The notes under the pieces: model-generated
What the model saw: only the letters and a program-made list of their open reading frames with translations
Databases searched by the model: none
Told to the model about the DNA's origin: nothing
Program-made: the position numbers and the translations under genes
Assembly: GCA_028712795.1 (NCBI GenBank)
Contig: JAQTPT010000022.1
Span: forward strand, 1 to 56,902
Direction of reading: 5' to 3'
From: Methylococcales bacterium
GTDB taxonomy: Bacteria; Pseudomonadota; Gammaproteobacteria; Methylococcales; Methylomonadaceae
DNA length: 56,902 nt
In this document: in pieces, positions 37,361 to 46,635 of the stretch
How positions within the stretch are numbered: the stretch's first letter is position 1
Layout: each line of letters starts with the position of its first letter

Positions 37361-38491
37361 ATGGAACGATTTAAATTCGATAAACGGGACTACGAAATTT
37401 TATGGCCTATTGGCATTTTTTTAGTCTTGATATTGCTGTTGGGGCTAATTGTGCATTTTGATCTGCTTGAGCCTAAAGAGTTGCCATCGAAAGATCATCT
37501 TTTATCCATTTCCAAGCCCGAGCTTTCCGATACTTCAATTCAGATCGGTGCCTACATTGAAAATATCTACCTGTTTTCACCCAACACCAAAACTTTTGAT
37601 GCTGACGGATGGTTTTGGGTTAACTGGCCACAAAAGGCTCAGGAATACTTTAAAGCCAGAAAGCTAACACCCGATCAATGGCTGCACATTGTAAATCAGG
37701 TCAACGAATGGGATTTTAAGTTAGAACAATTTTATGACGAACCGATTAAGCTTAAAGACGGCCATTATTACCAAGGCTTTAAGTTTTCAGGCCACTTTTA
37801 CGTTAATGATCTTCAGTTCAGGAAATTTCCTTTCCAAACATTAAGGTTGCCGCTTATTTTTGAGCTCGCCGATTTTTCCAGAATCGGCTTGACTAACAGC
37901 ATACATAATCTGTACTTGGTGCCGGACGAGCCGTCATCCGGCTTGGGCACCTATATTGACATTAGAGGTTACAAGACGATCGCCTTCAATATCTTTACGA
38001 ATACGCATGAATACGGCAGTAATTTTGGCCTTGGAAATTTGGATGCCAAGCCCGTGCGCACTAATCAGGTCGTATTTGAGACATCTTATAAACAGTCCGT
38101 GAACGGAGCTCTGTTGATGCTGTTTTTACCGCTAGCTATTGTGATGACGCTGGTTCTCTTCACACTGATGTTATCAGCATCGCTTTGGGATATCCGATTG
38201 GGCGTTCCGCCTACCGCCTTGCTTACATTAATATTTTTGCAGCAAATTCACATGGATAAATTACCGGAGCTTCCTTACATTACTTTTTTGGATATGATTT
38301 ACAATATTTGCTATGGCATTATTTTGATTTTGTTTGTTCTTTTTCTGTGGGGTTCCAACCGGCTAAACCGTGCTTCCGAAGCCGATAAGCCGTTCGTTAT
38401 CGAACACATCGATGCGATTGATAGCCGGTTCCAAATTATTTTGCCCATTTCCTTATTGGCCATGAGCGCGGCTGCCTGGCTTGTGATATAG
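37361..38491 (+). CDS. Probable pentameric ligand-gated ion channel (prokaryotic Cys-loop family)
   Basis: A 376-residue membrane protein whose layout is that of a prokaryotic pLGIC. After an N-terminal hydrophobic helix at 14-33 comes a beta-rich extracytoplasmic domain at about 45-245. Its IQIGAYIENIYLFSPNTKTF and NDLQFRKFPFQTLRL recall the pLGIC strand 1 and the F-P-F-D-x-Q region. Four C-terminal helices follow: M1 249-272 with its Pro, M2 about 280-297 (pore), M3 308-330 and M4 357-376. The M2-M3 loop LPELPYITFLD closely resembles ELIC (LPRLPYTTVID), and the M3-M4 loop is short as in ELIC. No cysteine occurs in the outer domain. The assignment rests on motif reading; ligand and ion selectivity are unknown. 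Confidence 0.75.
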   Translation: MERFKFDKRDYEILWPIGIFLVLILLLGLIVHFDLLEPKELPSKDHLLSISKPELSDTSIQIGAYIENIYLFSPNTKTFDADGWFWVNWPQKAQEYFKARKLTPDQWLHIVNQVNEWDFKLEQFYDEPIKLKDGHYYQGFKFSGHFYVNDLQFRKFPFQTLRLPLIFELADFSRIGLTNSIHNLYLVPDEPSSGLGTYIDIRGYKTIAFNIFTNTHEYGSNFGLGNLDAKPVRTNQVVFETSYKQSVNGALLMLFLPLAIVMTLVLFTLMLSASLWDIRLGVPPTALLTLIFLQQIHMDKLPELPYITFLDMIYNICYGIILILFVLFLWGSNRLNRASEADKPFVIEHIDAIDSRFQIILPISLLAMSAAAWLVI

Positions 38492-38639
38492 GCGTTCAAA
38501 ATAATAAATCAGGAAACACCGCCTTACGATATTGTCTGGTCCAGGCCAACGAATAACCGAAAGGATAAGTGGCTTTCAGTTTAGGCAAAGTGGCGTATAT
38601 TGAATACAATTAAAAAAACTTGAACAGTGGGAAAAGTGT

Positions 38640-39047
38640 ATGACTATGACAGAAACAAGACACGAAAATGATGACGATCAGTGGCGCGAAAAATTAACGC
38701 CTGAACAGTTTAGCATCTGCCGGTTAAAGGGTACTGAGCCGCCTTTTACAGGAAAATATACTGATTGCAAAAAACAGGGCATTTATCATTGCATTTGTTG
38801 CGGGAGCCCTTTGTTTGATTCTGAAACCAAGTATGATTCAGGGTCGGGTTGGCCCAGTTTCTGGTCTGATTTGCCGGAAGGCAGCGTGACTGAACATGTT
38901 GATAGCAGTCATAACATGCGTAGAGTGGAAGTGACCTGTAAAGTCTGTGATGCCCATTTAGGTCATGTGTTTGAAGATGGCCCGGAGCCGACCGGGCTGC
39001 GTTATTGCATAAATTCGGCCTCTCTGGATTTAAAAGAAAAAGCATGA
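38640..39047 (+). CDS. msrB: Peptide-methionine (R)-S-oxide reductase
   Basis: A 135-residue repair enzyme for methionine-R-sulfoxide. Two CxxC zinc pairs are visible (Cys51/Cys54 in HCICCG and Cys100/Cys103 in CKVCDAH). The central SGSGWPSFW and the catalytic Cys123 in RYCINSASL are intact. The ATG 38640 is followed by a second in-frame ATG. The stop overlaps the start of the aminopeptidase gene (ATGA), so the pair is translationally coupled. Confidence 0.96.
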   Translation: MTMTETRHENDDDQWREKLTPEQFSICRLKGTEPPFTGKYTDCKKQGIYHCICCGSPLFDSETKYDSGSGWPSFWSDLPEGSVTEHVDSSHNMRRVEVTCKVCDAHLGHVFEDGPEPTGLRYCINSASLDLKEKA

Positions 39048-40345
39048 GCGCCCGGCAACAGGTACAAAATTTACTGGACTTTATTGACGCCAGTCCCAGT
39101 CCCTGGCATGCGGTTAAAAGTGTCGAAGCCCAGCTTGTGGCATATCAGTTTATAAAACTGGATGAAACGGCAAAGTGGGACTTGCAGCCGGGAGGACGTT
39201 ATTACGTTATCCGGGATGACTCCTCAATTATTGTTTTTGTACAGGGACAAAAACCGTTGGTTGAAACGGGGTTTAAAATGATCGGCGCGCATACCGATTC
39301 GCCTGGATTAAGAATCAAGCCTAATGCAGCCAGTGGGTTGGATGGATTGTTAAGGCTGAATGTTGAGGTTTATGGCGGGCCTATTCTGGCCACCTTTACC
39401 GACAGGGATTTGAGTCTTGCGGGGCGGATCAGTTATAAGGATGATCAAAACAACATAGTTAGCTTGCTAGTGGCATTTGACCGGCCCTTGCTACGATTGC
39501 CTAATTTGGCAATTCACATGAACAGGGCGGTTAATGAAGAAGGTTTAAAGCTCCATAAGCAGAATGAATTGCCTTTGATTTTATCGGTGCTGGCGGAAGA
39601 ATGTTTGCCGCAAGCTTATTTTTCGCAATTGATTCAGCAGCAATCAGATTGTGATGCAGAGCGCATTTTATCTTGGGATCTGGCGGTGTATGATACGCAA
39701 AAAGGCGTTTTTTGGGGGGCGAACAATGAATTTTATGCCGACAGCCAACTGGACAATTTAGCCTCTTGCCATGCTGCTTTACAGGCTTTGCTGGATGATG
39801 CGGTGTTAGAAAGCGGAAACACGCTTGTGTGCGCCTTCTTCGACCATGAAGAAATTGGCAGTGAGAGCAATAAAGGCGCGGATGGCAGTTTTCTTGGTGA
39901 TGTGCTTCAGCGTATTGCCATAGCGGCCGAATCCCATAGAGAGGATTATGTCAGAGCATTGGCGCAAAGCTTTATGATAAGCGCCGATATGGCGCATGCC
40001 TATCAGCCCAATTTCCCTTTAGCCTATGATCCTGACCATAAAGTCACAGTGAATAAAGGGCCAGTGATAAAAGTTAACGCTAATCGCCGGTACAGCACAG
40101 AAAGCATTTCCCATGCGTTATTTGTTGACTGGTGCGAACAAGCGGGCGTACCTTATCAAAAGTACTCGCATCGGAGCGATCTGTCTTGCGGCAGCACCAT
40201 TGGGCCGATAACGTCAGCCCGGCTGGGTGTCCGTTCCCTTGATGTTGGCAATCCATTATGGGCTATGCACAGTATCAGGGAAAGTGCCGGAGTATTGGAT
40301 CATGGCTATATGATCAAAGTGATGAAACGGTTTTTTTCCAGCTAG
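39044..40345 (+). CDS. apeB: M18 family aminopeptidase
   Basis: A 433-residue zinc aminopeptidase of family M18, removing N-terminal residues (often acidic ones) from peptides. The start is ATG 39044 within the ATGA overlap with msrB. Metal and catalytic motifs visible are [33 protein letters not shown] and, near the end, [19 protein letters not shown]. The sequence [14 protein letters not shown] precedes the last part. The length is that of bacterial members. Confidence 0.94.
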   Translation: MSARQQVQNLLDFIDASPSPWHAVKSVEAQLVAYQFIKLDETAKWDLQPGGRYYVIRDDSSIIVFVQGQKPLVETGFKMIGAHTDSPGLRIKPNAASGLDGLLRLNVEVYGGPILATFTDRDLSLAGRISYKDDQNNIVSLLVAFDRPLLRLPNLAIHMNRAVNEEGLKLHKQNELPLILSVLAEECLPQAYFSQLIQQQSDCDAERILSWDLAVYDTQKGVFWGANNEFYADSQLDNLASCHAALQALLDDAVLESGNTLVCAFFDHEEIGSESNKGADGSFLGDVLQRIAIAAESHREDYVRALAQSFMISADMAHAYQPNFPLAYDPDHKVTVNKGPVIKVNANRRYSTESISHALFVDWCEQAGVPYQKYSHRSDLSCGSTIGPITSARLGVRSLDVGNPLWAMHSIRESAGVLDHGYMIKVMKRFFSS

Positions 40346-40445
40346 ACAGGCAGCAAAACGCAGCTACAAAAATACTATAAGCCCCAATAGGATCAACTTT
40401 GCAGTATTTATTATTCCCTTTTTGCAGTCCACTTGAAATGAAGCG

Positions 40446-40973
40446 ATGAATCCGATCGTTGTGATATGGGCTTTAGGCTGTCTATTGTTTTCGCAGTTGC
40501 CTTATGCGCAGGATTCTTCTGTCGAATATAAGGTAAAGGCCGCTTATATTTATAATTTCACCAAATTTGTAACTTGGGCGGACGACGGTTCTGAAACCTT
40601 TAATCTCTGTATCCTGGGGGACGATCCATTTGGCGAACTTATTGATCCTATTGAACAGCGCACAGCCATGGGGCGGCCTATTAAATTATTCAGGTTGGAT
40701 AGTCTCAGGAGCATAAAAAAAAACCACCACTGTCATATTCTTTTTGTCAGTTCTTCCGTTAAAGACATGCCGCCTGCTAAAGATGTTGAAAACTCATTAG
40801 TCGTGGGTGATAGTGACGAATTTATAGCCAGAGGTGGAATGATCGGTTTCGATACCCGTCAGGGCAAAATAAAATTTCAAATAAATTTGAATGCTATTAA
40901 ACAAAGCGGCTTGAAAGTCAGTGCAAAATTATTGGAAGTCGCTGAAGTCGTTAAGGGAGGTAACCATGATTAA
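40446..40973 (+). CDS. YfiR-like periplasmic protein (DUF4154)
   Basis: A 175-residue exported protein of the YfiR/DUF4154 family. The signal peptide spans about 1-22 (IVVIWALGCLLFSQLPYAQD). The family core is VKAAYIYNFTKFVTWADD, FNLCILGDDPFG, CHILFVSSSV, LVVGDSDEFIARGGMIGFDT and the C-terminal INLNAIKQSGLKVSAKLLEV. In Pseudomonas YfiR represses the diguanylate cyclase YfiN (TpbB) in the periplasm. Here the next gene encodes a CHASE8-GGDEF-EAL enzyme whose start overlaps this stop by 8 bp, so the same regulatory pairing is expected. Confidence 0.88.
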   Translation: MNPIVVIWALGCLLFSQLPYAQDSSVEYKVKAAYIYNFTKFVTWADDGSETFNLCILGDDPFGELIDPIEQRTAMGRPIKLFRLDSLRSIKKNHHCHILFVSSSVKDMPPAKDVENSLVVGDSDEFIARGGMIGFDTRQGKIKFQINLNAIKQSGLKVSAKLLEVAEVVKGGNHD

Positions 40974-43359
40974 CAAGATTGCTGATCTGTCAATTAAGGG
41001 GAAGCTTTTGCTGACTTTAATTTTCCCTGGCGTGATAGCGCTGTTGTTTGCCGGCTTGGTTTTGATAGTGCTTGAAATTTCAGATTTTCAGGAAAAAACC
41101 CGCGACGATATCTCAACGCTGGCAGCAATAATTGGTAATCGGAGTACCGCTGCATTGTTGTTTCATGATAAAGATTTAGCGAGGGAGAATCTTGGCGTCC
41201 TTAATGCCTTACCTGATGTGCAATCCGCCTGTCTCTATGATGCACATGATGCTGTGTTTGCCCAACTATGGAAAAATAGCCAGCAAGAATTTAAATGCCC
41301 TCCCTCTATTGAAAGCGAAAAGACCCGGTTTGAATCGGTTAATTTATTTGTTGTCCAATCGATTCTGGTCGGTGCGGAAAAACAGGGAAGTGTTTATATT
41401 CACGCTGATTTGACCCAATCGTATTGGCGAAAAATACAATTTATCGGACTGTTATTTTTAGTGCTGATAGGAATATCAATGCTGGCTTTCTTTTTATCGG
41501 CACCGCTGTTAAAGCTCATTTCATCACCCGTTAAAAAACTGGTGGATACCGTTAAGGCTATAAGCGACACGAAAGATTACTCATTGCGAGCTGCTAAGGT
41601 TAATAAGGATGAATTGGGTGTCCTGGTTGATGCCTTCAATGATTTAATCGGTACAGTTGAGGCCCAAAGCCAGACTTTGATACGGGCAAAAGACCGTTAT
41701 CTCGCACTGTATAACGACAATCCAACGATGCTGTTCGATCTTTCAGAATCGGGCATTATCTTATCTGTAAACCATACCGGCGCTGAGGAGTTAGGCGTGC
41801 CTGCTGAAGAATTGCAGGATTGCCCGATTTTTCATTTTATTTATCCAAATGATTTACCTGCGATGCATGCTTTGGTTGAGGATTGCCTGGCTAGCCCCTT
41901 GTCCGTACATAAGCAGGAACTTAGGCAGGTTGGTCTTGATGGGCGTATTATTTGGGTTAGGGCAACCGCCAGATTGGTTGAAAATGAAAATCAGCAAAGC
42001 AGCTTATTGCTTGTTTGTGAAGATGTTACAAAGACTCACGATTTGAGCGAAAAAATCATTTACCAAGCCATGCATGATTCCTTGACCGGGCTTGCAAACC
42101 GCAGTGACTTCGATAGGCGTGTTAATGAGTTGGTTGAATTGGCGCATGTGGATAATTCCGAGCATGCCCTGTGCTACCTCGATTTGGATCAATTTAAAGT
42201 GGTGAACGATACCTGTGGACATATTGCCGGAGATGAATTGCTCAGACAACTTGGCAATTTGTTAAGAAAACATGTACGGCGGCATGATTTTGTCGCCCGT
42301 TTGGGCGGTGATGAATTTGGTATCTTGATGTACAATTGCACGCTTGACGAGGCGTTACATGCCTGTGATAAAATCCGTTTTATCATCAGAAATTTTCAAT
42401 TTTTCTGGGAAAATAAAAGCTTTAGCATCGGTGTAAGCATCGGCATTTCATCTATCAATGCTACCAGCAATAATGCCGAAGACCCGCTTAATGAAGCGGA
42501 TGCGGCTTGTTGTGCGGCAAAAGAAAAAGGCCGGAACCGTGTGCATGTTTCCCGTCCTGATGACGAAGAGTTAGCGCTCAGACACGGCGAAATGCAATGG
42601 GTGTCCAAAATACAGGAGGGCCTGGAACAAAATCGTTTTTGTCTTTTCGGGCAGCCGATAGTTCCAATCGCCAAAAATGGAGAAGGCATGCATTTTGAAA
42701 CTCTGGTCCGTTACCGGAATGATGAGGGCCGAATTATCCCGCCGGGCGCATTTTTACCGGCAGCAGAGCGTTATAACCTGGCGCCTGCGCTGGATCGATT
42801 GGTAATCGGTCATCTGTTTGAGTGGATTGCCAAAAAGCCGGGATTTTTGGATAACTTGTCAGTTTGTTCGGTTAATTTGTCCGGGGTTTCTCTGTCGGAT
42901 GAAACTATGCTGGCATTTATTTCAGAACAATTCAAAACGTGGTCCATTCCAACGCATAAAATCTGTTTTGAGATAACCGAGACGGCTGCCATAGCCAATC
43001 TATCCTATGCGACAAAATTTATCAATCATTTAAAAGGGCGTGGTTGCTTATTTTCTCTGGATGATTTTGGCAGTGGTTTGTCTTCTTTCGCATATTTAAA
43101 AAATCTGCCTGTCGATTATCTTAAAATTGACGGTTTATTTGTTAAGGATATTGTCGATGATAAGGTTGATTTTGGTATGGTGCGTGCCATTAACGAAATT
43201 GGGCACATTATGGGTAAAAAGACGATTGCCGAATTTGTTGAGAATGAACCAATATTTAATGTACTGAAGGAATTGGGCGTAGATTACGCGCAAGGGTATG
43301 GTATCAGTAAGCCAGTCCCTTTGGACGAACTTGTGCTAATAAAGCCTTTTGTAAAATGA
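40966..43359 (+). CDS. CHASE8-HAMP-PAS-GGDEF-EAL cyclic-di-GMP enzyme
   Basis: A 797-residue inner-membrane sensor enzyme. The start ATG 40966 overlaps the yfiR-like stop and follows a strong AAGGGAGGTAACC. Order of parts: helix 1 near 13-38, a periplasmic CHASE8-like domain to about 160 (IIGNRSTAALLFHDKDLARE), helix 2, HAMP near 190-245, PAS near 250-365, GGDEF and EAL. The GGDEF motif RLGGDEFG near 447 is intact, so cyclase activity is possible. The EAL signature reads FETLVR, and VNLSG, FEITE and SLDDFGSG near 700 are present, so phosphodiesterase activity is also possible. The EAL domain is extra compared with YfiN. Confidence 0.9.
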   Translation: MINKIADLSIKGKLLLTLIFPGVIALLFAGLVLIVLEISDFQEKTRDDISTLAAIIGNRSTAALLFHDKDLARENLGVLNALPDVQSACLYDAHDAVFAQLWKNSQQEFKCPPSIESEKTRFESVNLFVVQSILVGAEKQGSVYIHADLTQSYWRKIQFIGLLFLVLIGISMLAFFLSAPLLKLISSPVKKLVDTVKAISDTKDYSLRAAKVNKDELGVLVDAFNDLIGTVEAQSQTLIRAKDRYLALYNDNPTMLFDLSESGIILSVNHTGAEELGVPAEELQDCPIFHFIYPNDLPAMHALVEDCLASPLSVHKQELRQVGLDGRIIWVRATARLVENENQQSSLLLVCEDVTKTHDLSEKIIYQAMHDSLTGLANRSDFDRRVNELVELAHVDNSEHALCYLDLDQFKVVNDTCGHIAGDELLRQLGNLLRKHVRRHDFVARLGGDEFGILMYNCTLDEALHACDKIRFIIRNFQFFWENKSFSIGVSIGISSINATSNNAEDPLNEADAACCAAKEKGRNRVHVSRPDDEELALRHGEMQWVSKIQEGLEQNRFCLFGQPIVPIAKNGEGMHFETLVRYRNDEGRIIPPGAFLPAAERYNLAPALDRLVIGHLFEWIAKKPGFLDNLSVCSVNLSGVSLSDETMLAFISEQFKTWSIPTHKICFEITETAAIANLSYATKFINHLKGRGCLFSLDDFGSGLSSFAYLKNLPVDYLKIDGLFVKDIVDDKVDFGMVRAINEIGHIMGKKTIAEFVENEPIFNVLKELGVDYAQGYGISKPVPLDELVLIKPFVK

Positions 43360-45533
43360 ACGTTAAGTTTGCTTTATTGATCATCTGGTTGGTGTCCTTT
43401 GGCTGCTTTAGTCCAGGTGTTGAAAGCGCTGAAAACTTTATGGATCTGTCGCTGAAAGAATTGGGTGAAATTCCTGTCACCAGTATTGCCACCGGAACGC
43501 CAAAACCGATTTATCAGTCTGCCGGAGTGACCACTGTCATTTCCGCCGAGCAAATTAAATCCATGGGCGCAACCGAACTGCATGAGGTTCTGGAAACAGT
43601 ACCGGGGGTACATACCACGCTTCAGCCCAATACCTATGACTACAGTTACAGCATACGCGGTATCCGCAACGCGCAAAACTCGGAAGTTTTGATGCTGTTG
43701 AACGGCACCCGCGTTACCACACCCGTCTTCGGCACATTAATGTCAGGCATGGAATTACCTATCGAGGCTATTCAGAAAGTGGAGGTTATCCGGGGGCCAG
43801 GCTCGGCCTTGTATGGCGCGGATGCATTTGCCGGCGTTATCAATATCACTACCAAAAATGCCAAGGAGATCAATGGCAGGGTTTTGGGGGTTCGCGCAGG
43901 CGATCATGGTACTCAGAGTGGATGGGGGCAGTATGGCGCTCAGTGGGCTGGCTGGGATGTTGCGAGCAGTCTGCAATATCAGCATACCGATGGCGATAGT
44001 GGACGTATTGTTCATGCCGACGCCCAAACTGTCTTTGATAGGGAGCTAGGAACTCATGCTTCTCTTGCGCCAGGTGCAATGAATACCCGCTATGAAACGC
44101 TCAACGGACATCTTAATCTGCAGCGCAAGCATTGGGATATAGGTTTCTGGGCGTTTAATTCAATTAACGCGGGCAGCCGCGCGGGCGCCGCAGGGGCGTT
44201 GGATCCAAATGGCAGTGGCAACGGCGAACAATATTTAGGCGATGTTCGGTTTTCCACGGAAGACTGGTTTGATAATTGGGAGCTGGCGGCTCACGCCAGT
44301 TATCTGCAGGCTGATGTTCAGGGTCAATTTCAGCTTTTTCCGGATAACGCAGTGATACCCATAGGTTCTAATGGGAATTTGAATTTCACCCCCTCCTCGG
44401 TTAGTAATCCAGTGAATCCGGTTTTATTTCCTAATGGCGTCAATGATAATTTAGGCCGAAGCGAGAAGATTCCTTCAATGGAATTGAGCTCGATCTATAA
44501 GGGGCTGGACAAGCATATAATGCGCTTTAGCAGCAGTTTTCGCTATGAAGGAGTTACCACCAATGAGAGTAAAAATTACGGGCCTGGGGTCATCAATGGC
44601 ACCCCCCCGCCAGTCATTGGCGGCAATTTAACGACGGTTACGGGTACGCCTTATGTCTATTTACCAAGTGTTCATCGGACAGTCGGATCCTTGGTAGCGC
44701 AGGATGAATGGCAATTTGCTGACCATTGGCACCTCACTGCCGGCCTGCGCTATGACCATTATTCCGATTTTGGCGGAACCTTCAACCCGCGGCTTGCTCT
44801 GGTTTGGGATATTAATGAACAAATCACCAGCAAGCTTTTGTATGGGAAGGCGTTTAGAGCGCCCAATTTTGCAGAACAGTTTACCATGAATAATCCCGTA
44901 GTGCTGGGCAATAGAAGTTTAAAGCCGGAAACCATCAATACCTATGAATGGGCTTTCAGTTACCGGCCAGTTTCAGCACTGAGCACTGCCGTCAATGTGT
45001 TTTATTATCAAATTGCCGATCTAATAACGGCAGTGCCTGATCCAGGTACAGAAATAAACACCTATCGGAATAGCGGCAATCAAAACGGTTACGGAACAGA
45101 GTTTGAATGGAACTGGAAAATCGCTGAAAAATGGAGTGTAAAAGGCAATTATGCATGGCAACATTCAATCAACGAAGCAACCCACAGCAGTGTGACAGGC
45201 GTACCCGAGCATCATGTTTTTGTGGCGTTCGACTGGCAGTTTTTGCCTCAGTGGCAATTACAGCCTCAGCTTAACTGGATAGGCGGCAGAACCAGTTTAG
45301 TAAGCGCTAATTCGATAATAAACGATTTGCTGGGCGATAACCGGAAGTTGAGGAATTACGAAACAGTCGACTTAACGCTACGCGGCAAAAAGCTGTTCGG
45401 ACATCTCAATCTCGCTGCATCCTTACGCAATGCCTTTGATACGAAATATTATGAACCGACTTCCCTGCAAGTGCCCGCAACTCTTCCTATGCCTGGAAGA
45501 AGTTTTTATCTTGAAGCCTCGGTTAACTTTTGA
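43356..45533 (+). CDS. TonB-dependent outer-membrane receptor
   Basis: A 725-residue outer-membrane barrel with plug. Its ATG lies inside the previous stop (ATGA), so it is translationally coupled to the c-di-GMP enzyme. A signal peptide ends near 25 (PGVESAEN). The plug starts about 45 with VTTVISAEQIKSMGATELHE and ends with VEVIRGPGSALYGADAFAGV. The barrel follows and ends in the expected aromatic residue (YLEASVNF). The start FMDLSLKELGEIPVTSIATG is seen in plug-type receptors tied to signalling or unknown ligands. There is no long N-terminal STN signalling domain, so contact with an anti-sigma factor is not expected. Ligand unknown. Confidence 0.92.
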   Translation: MNVKFALLIIWLVSFGCFSPGVESAENFMDLSLKELGEIPVTSIATGTPKPIYQSAGVTTVISAEQIKSMGATELHEVLETVPGVHTTLQPNTYDYSYSIRGIRNAQNSEVLMLLNGTRVTTPVFGTLMSGMELPIEAIQKVEVIRGPGSALYGADAFAGVINITTKNAKEINGRVLGVRAGDHGTQSGWGQYGAQWAGWDVASSLQYQHTDGDSGRIVHADAQTVFDRELGTHASLAPGAMNTRYETLNGHLNLQRKHWDIGFWAFNSINAGSRAGAAGALDPNGSGNGEQYLGDVRFSTEDWFDNWELAAHASYLQADVQGQFQLFPDNAVIPIGSNGNLNFTPSSVSNPVNPVLFPNGVNDNLGRSEKIPSMELSSIYKGLDKHIMRFSSSFRYEGVTTNESKNYGPGVINGTPPPVIGGNLTTVTGTPYVYLPSVHRTVGSLVAQDEWQFADHWHLTAGLRYDHYSDFGGTFNPRLALVWDINEQITSKLLYGKAFRAPNFAEQFTMNNPVVLGNRSLKPETINTYEWAFSYRPVSALSTAVNVFYYQIADLITAVPDPGTEINTYRNSGNQNGYGTEFEWNWKIAEKWSVKGNYAWQHSINEATHSSVTGVPEHHVFVAFDWQFLPQWQLQPQLNWIGGRTSLVSANSIINDLLGDNRKLRNYETVDLTLRGKKLFGHLNLAASLRNAFDTKYYEPTSLQVPATLPMPGRSFYLEASVNF

Positions 45534-45576
45534 TGTACTCATATTGCTGACTTAATACCCCCTATCATGAGAGCGC

Positions 45577-45607
45577 CTCCGCTAAAGCGGAGTAAATGAT
45601 GTTTACT
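45577..45607. terminator. Paired small hairpins after the receptor gene
   Basis: CTCCGC-TAAA-GCGGAG (45577-45592) followed by AGTAAA-TGATG-TTTACT (45591-45607) form two adjacent stems between convergent genes. There is no clear T-tract, so they may be a bidirectional attenuating structure rather than a standard terminator. Confidence 0.4.
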
Positions 45608-45626
45608 CCAATCTACGGCTCGCGCC

Positions 45627-46370
45627 TTAAGTATGGGGCCTGGCTTGCCAAAAACATCCTTTATTAGTGAGTAATTCCCATATATCCGGGTTTTTTTCAT
45701 GAATGCTTTCTTGCATATCCTTAGCTTTTATCAAAGCCGGCCAGCGTTCGCCGTGATAGTCTCCCAGAGGACCAATTTTTATCAAATTGATGCCCAAGGT
45801 TGATAAAAAACGTAACAACGCCGGCTCCATGGCAGCATATGCATAGTAAATATCATTTTCATAACTTGCTTTAGTGACACAAACCATTAAAGCAAGACTG
45901 ATATGGGGAAAAGTCCGGCGCTCGTCCAGTGTAAAATTATCCGGTTTCCAATCAGCTTGGATGCCCGCTAAGGTATGCGCTTCATTTTTCCTTCTTTTAA
46001 ACGCTTTCGATACACAAAACCGTGATATTTCTCCCAGGTGCCTTCGATCAATAGGCCGCATCACTGCAACATTATCAACCTCGCAATGGATTTCAAGCGG
46101 AAATAATTTTTCAGGGTTATCAGCAACAGGAAGGACAAGGCGGGTTGTTGCGGCATACTCTCCTGACTTGCGGTGACGTATCAGGTAGTGCAATGATTGA
46201 TCGTCAAATTCGTCAAATTCCAGACCATCAGGATAGTGTTCAAAATTCAAAAACTCAGTTTCAATGCAATACACCTGATAACGCAGTTTATAGACCTCAT
46301 CTTTAAGTTCATCGGAAGTCGCGGGCACCATCTCAAAATATTCATTAAAAACTTCTATAGTATTAGCCAA
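45627..46370 (-). CDS. PEP-CTERM/exosortase-associated N-acyltransferase
   Basis: A 247-residue acyltransferase related to LuxI-type autoinducer synthases and FeeM N-acyl amino acid synthases. The subgroup usually found with exosortase systems begins FNEYFEMVPA and has KLRYQVYCIE, the shared substrate-binding region EYAATTRLVLP, then LGEISRFCVS (matching the E-x-S-R-F motif of autoinducer synthases). The only good start is TTG 46368-46370 with AAGGGG seven bases upstream; no ATG fits. No exosortase or PEP-CTERM substrate is in the window. It lies 265 bp downstream of the ThiF-methyltransferase gene on the same strand, so co-transcription is possible. The amide product is unknown. Confidence 0.83.
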   Translation of the reverse strand: MANTIEVFNEYFEMVPATSDELKDEVYKLRYQVYCIETEFLNFEHYPDGLEFDEFDDQSLHYLIRHRKSGEYAATTRLVLPVADNPEKLFPLEIHCEVDNVAVMRPIDRRHLGEISRFCVSKAFKRRKNEAHTLAGIQADWKPDNFTLDERRTFPHISLALMVCVTKASYENDIYYAYAAMEPALLRFLSTLGINLIKIGPLGDYHGERWPALIKAKDMQESIHEKNPDIWELLTNKGCFWQARPHT

Positions 46371-46635
46371 GTGCTTGCCCCTTATATTTTTAAGGAATGA
46401 AGTATATCAATAAAATTCCATGATATCTTGAATAATTATGGATTTTTATGGGGCTGTTTTGCACATTATGCATTCTGAAATGCTCCAATTTATTACAACC
46501 AGAGTGAGCTGGCGTCGAGATCAAAAAGCGGTTGTTAAATCACCTCTTGTTTTATTCAATGAAAAATTACGTTAGCTGCTGCTACCCGCGTTTAAACAGC
46601 GGTTAACCAATCCGTATTGCCTGCATCGAAATGAT

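Noticed and set aside
37129..37374. An 81-codon plus-strand open frame before the channel gene
   Set aside because: It overlaps the start of the better-supported gene, lacks a ribosome binding site and resembles nothing known.
45577..45607. Standard rho-independent terminator after the receptor gene
   Set aside because: Two stems exist but neither is followed by a run of T on either strand, so I list it only as a possible terminator.
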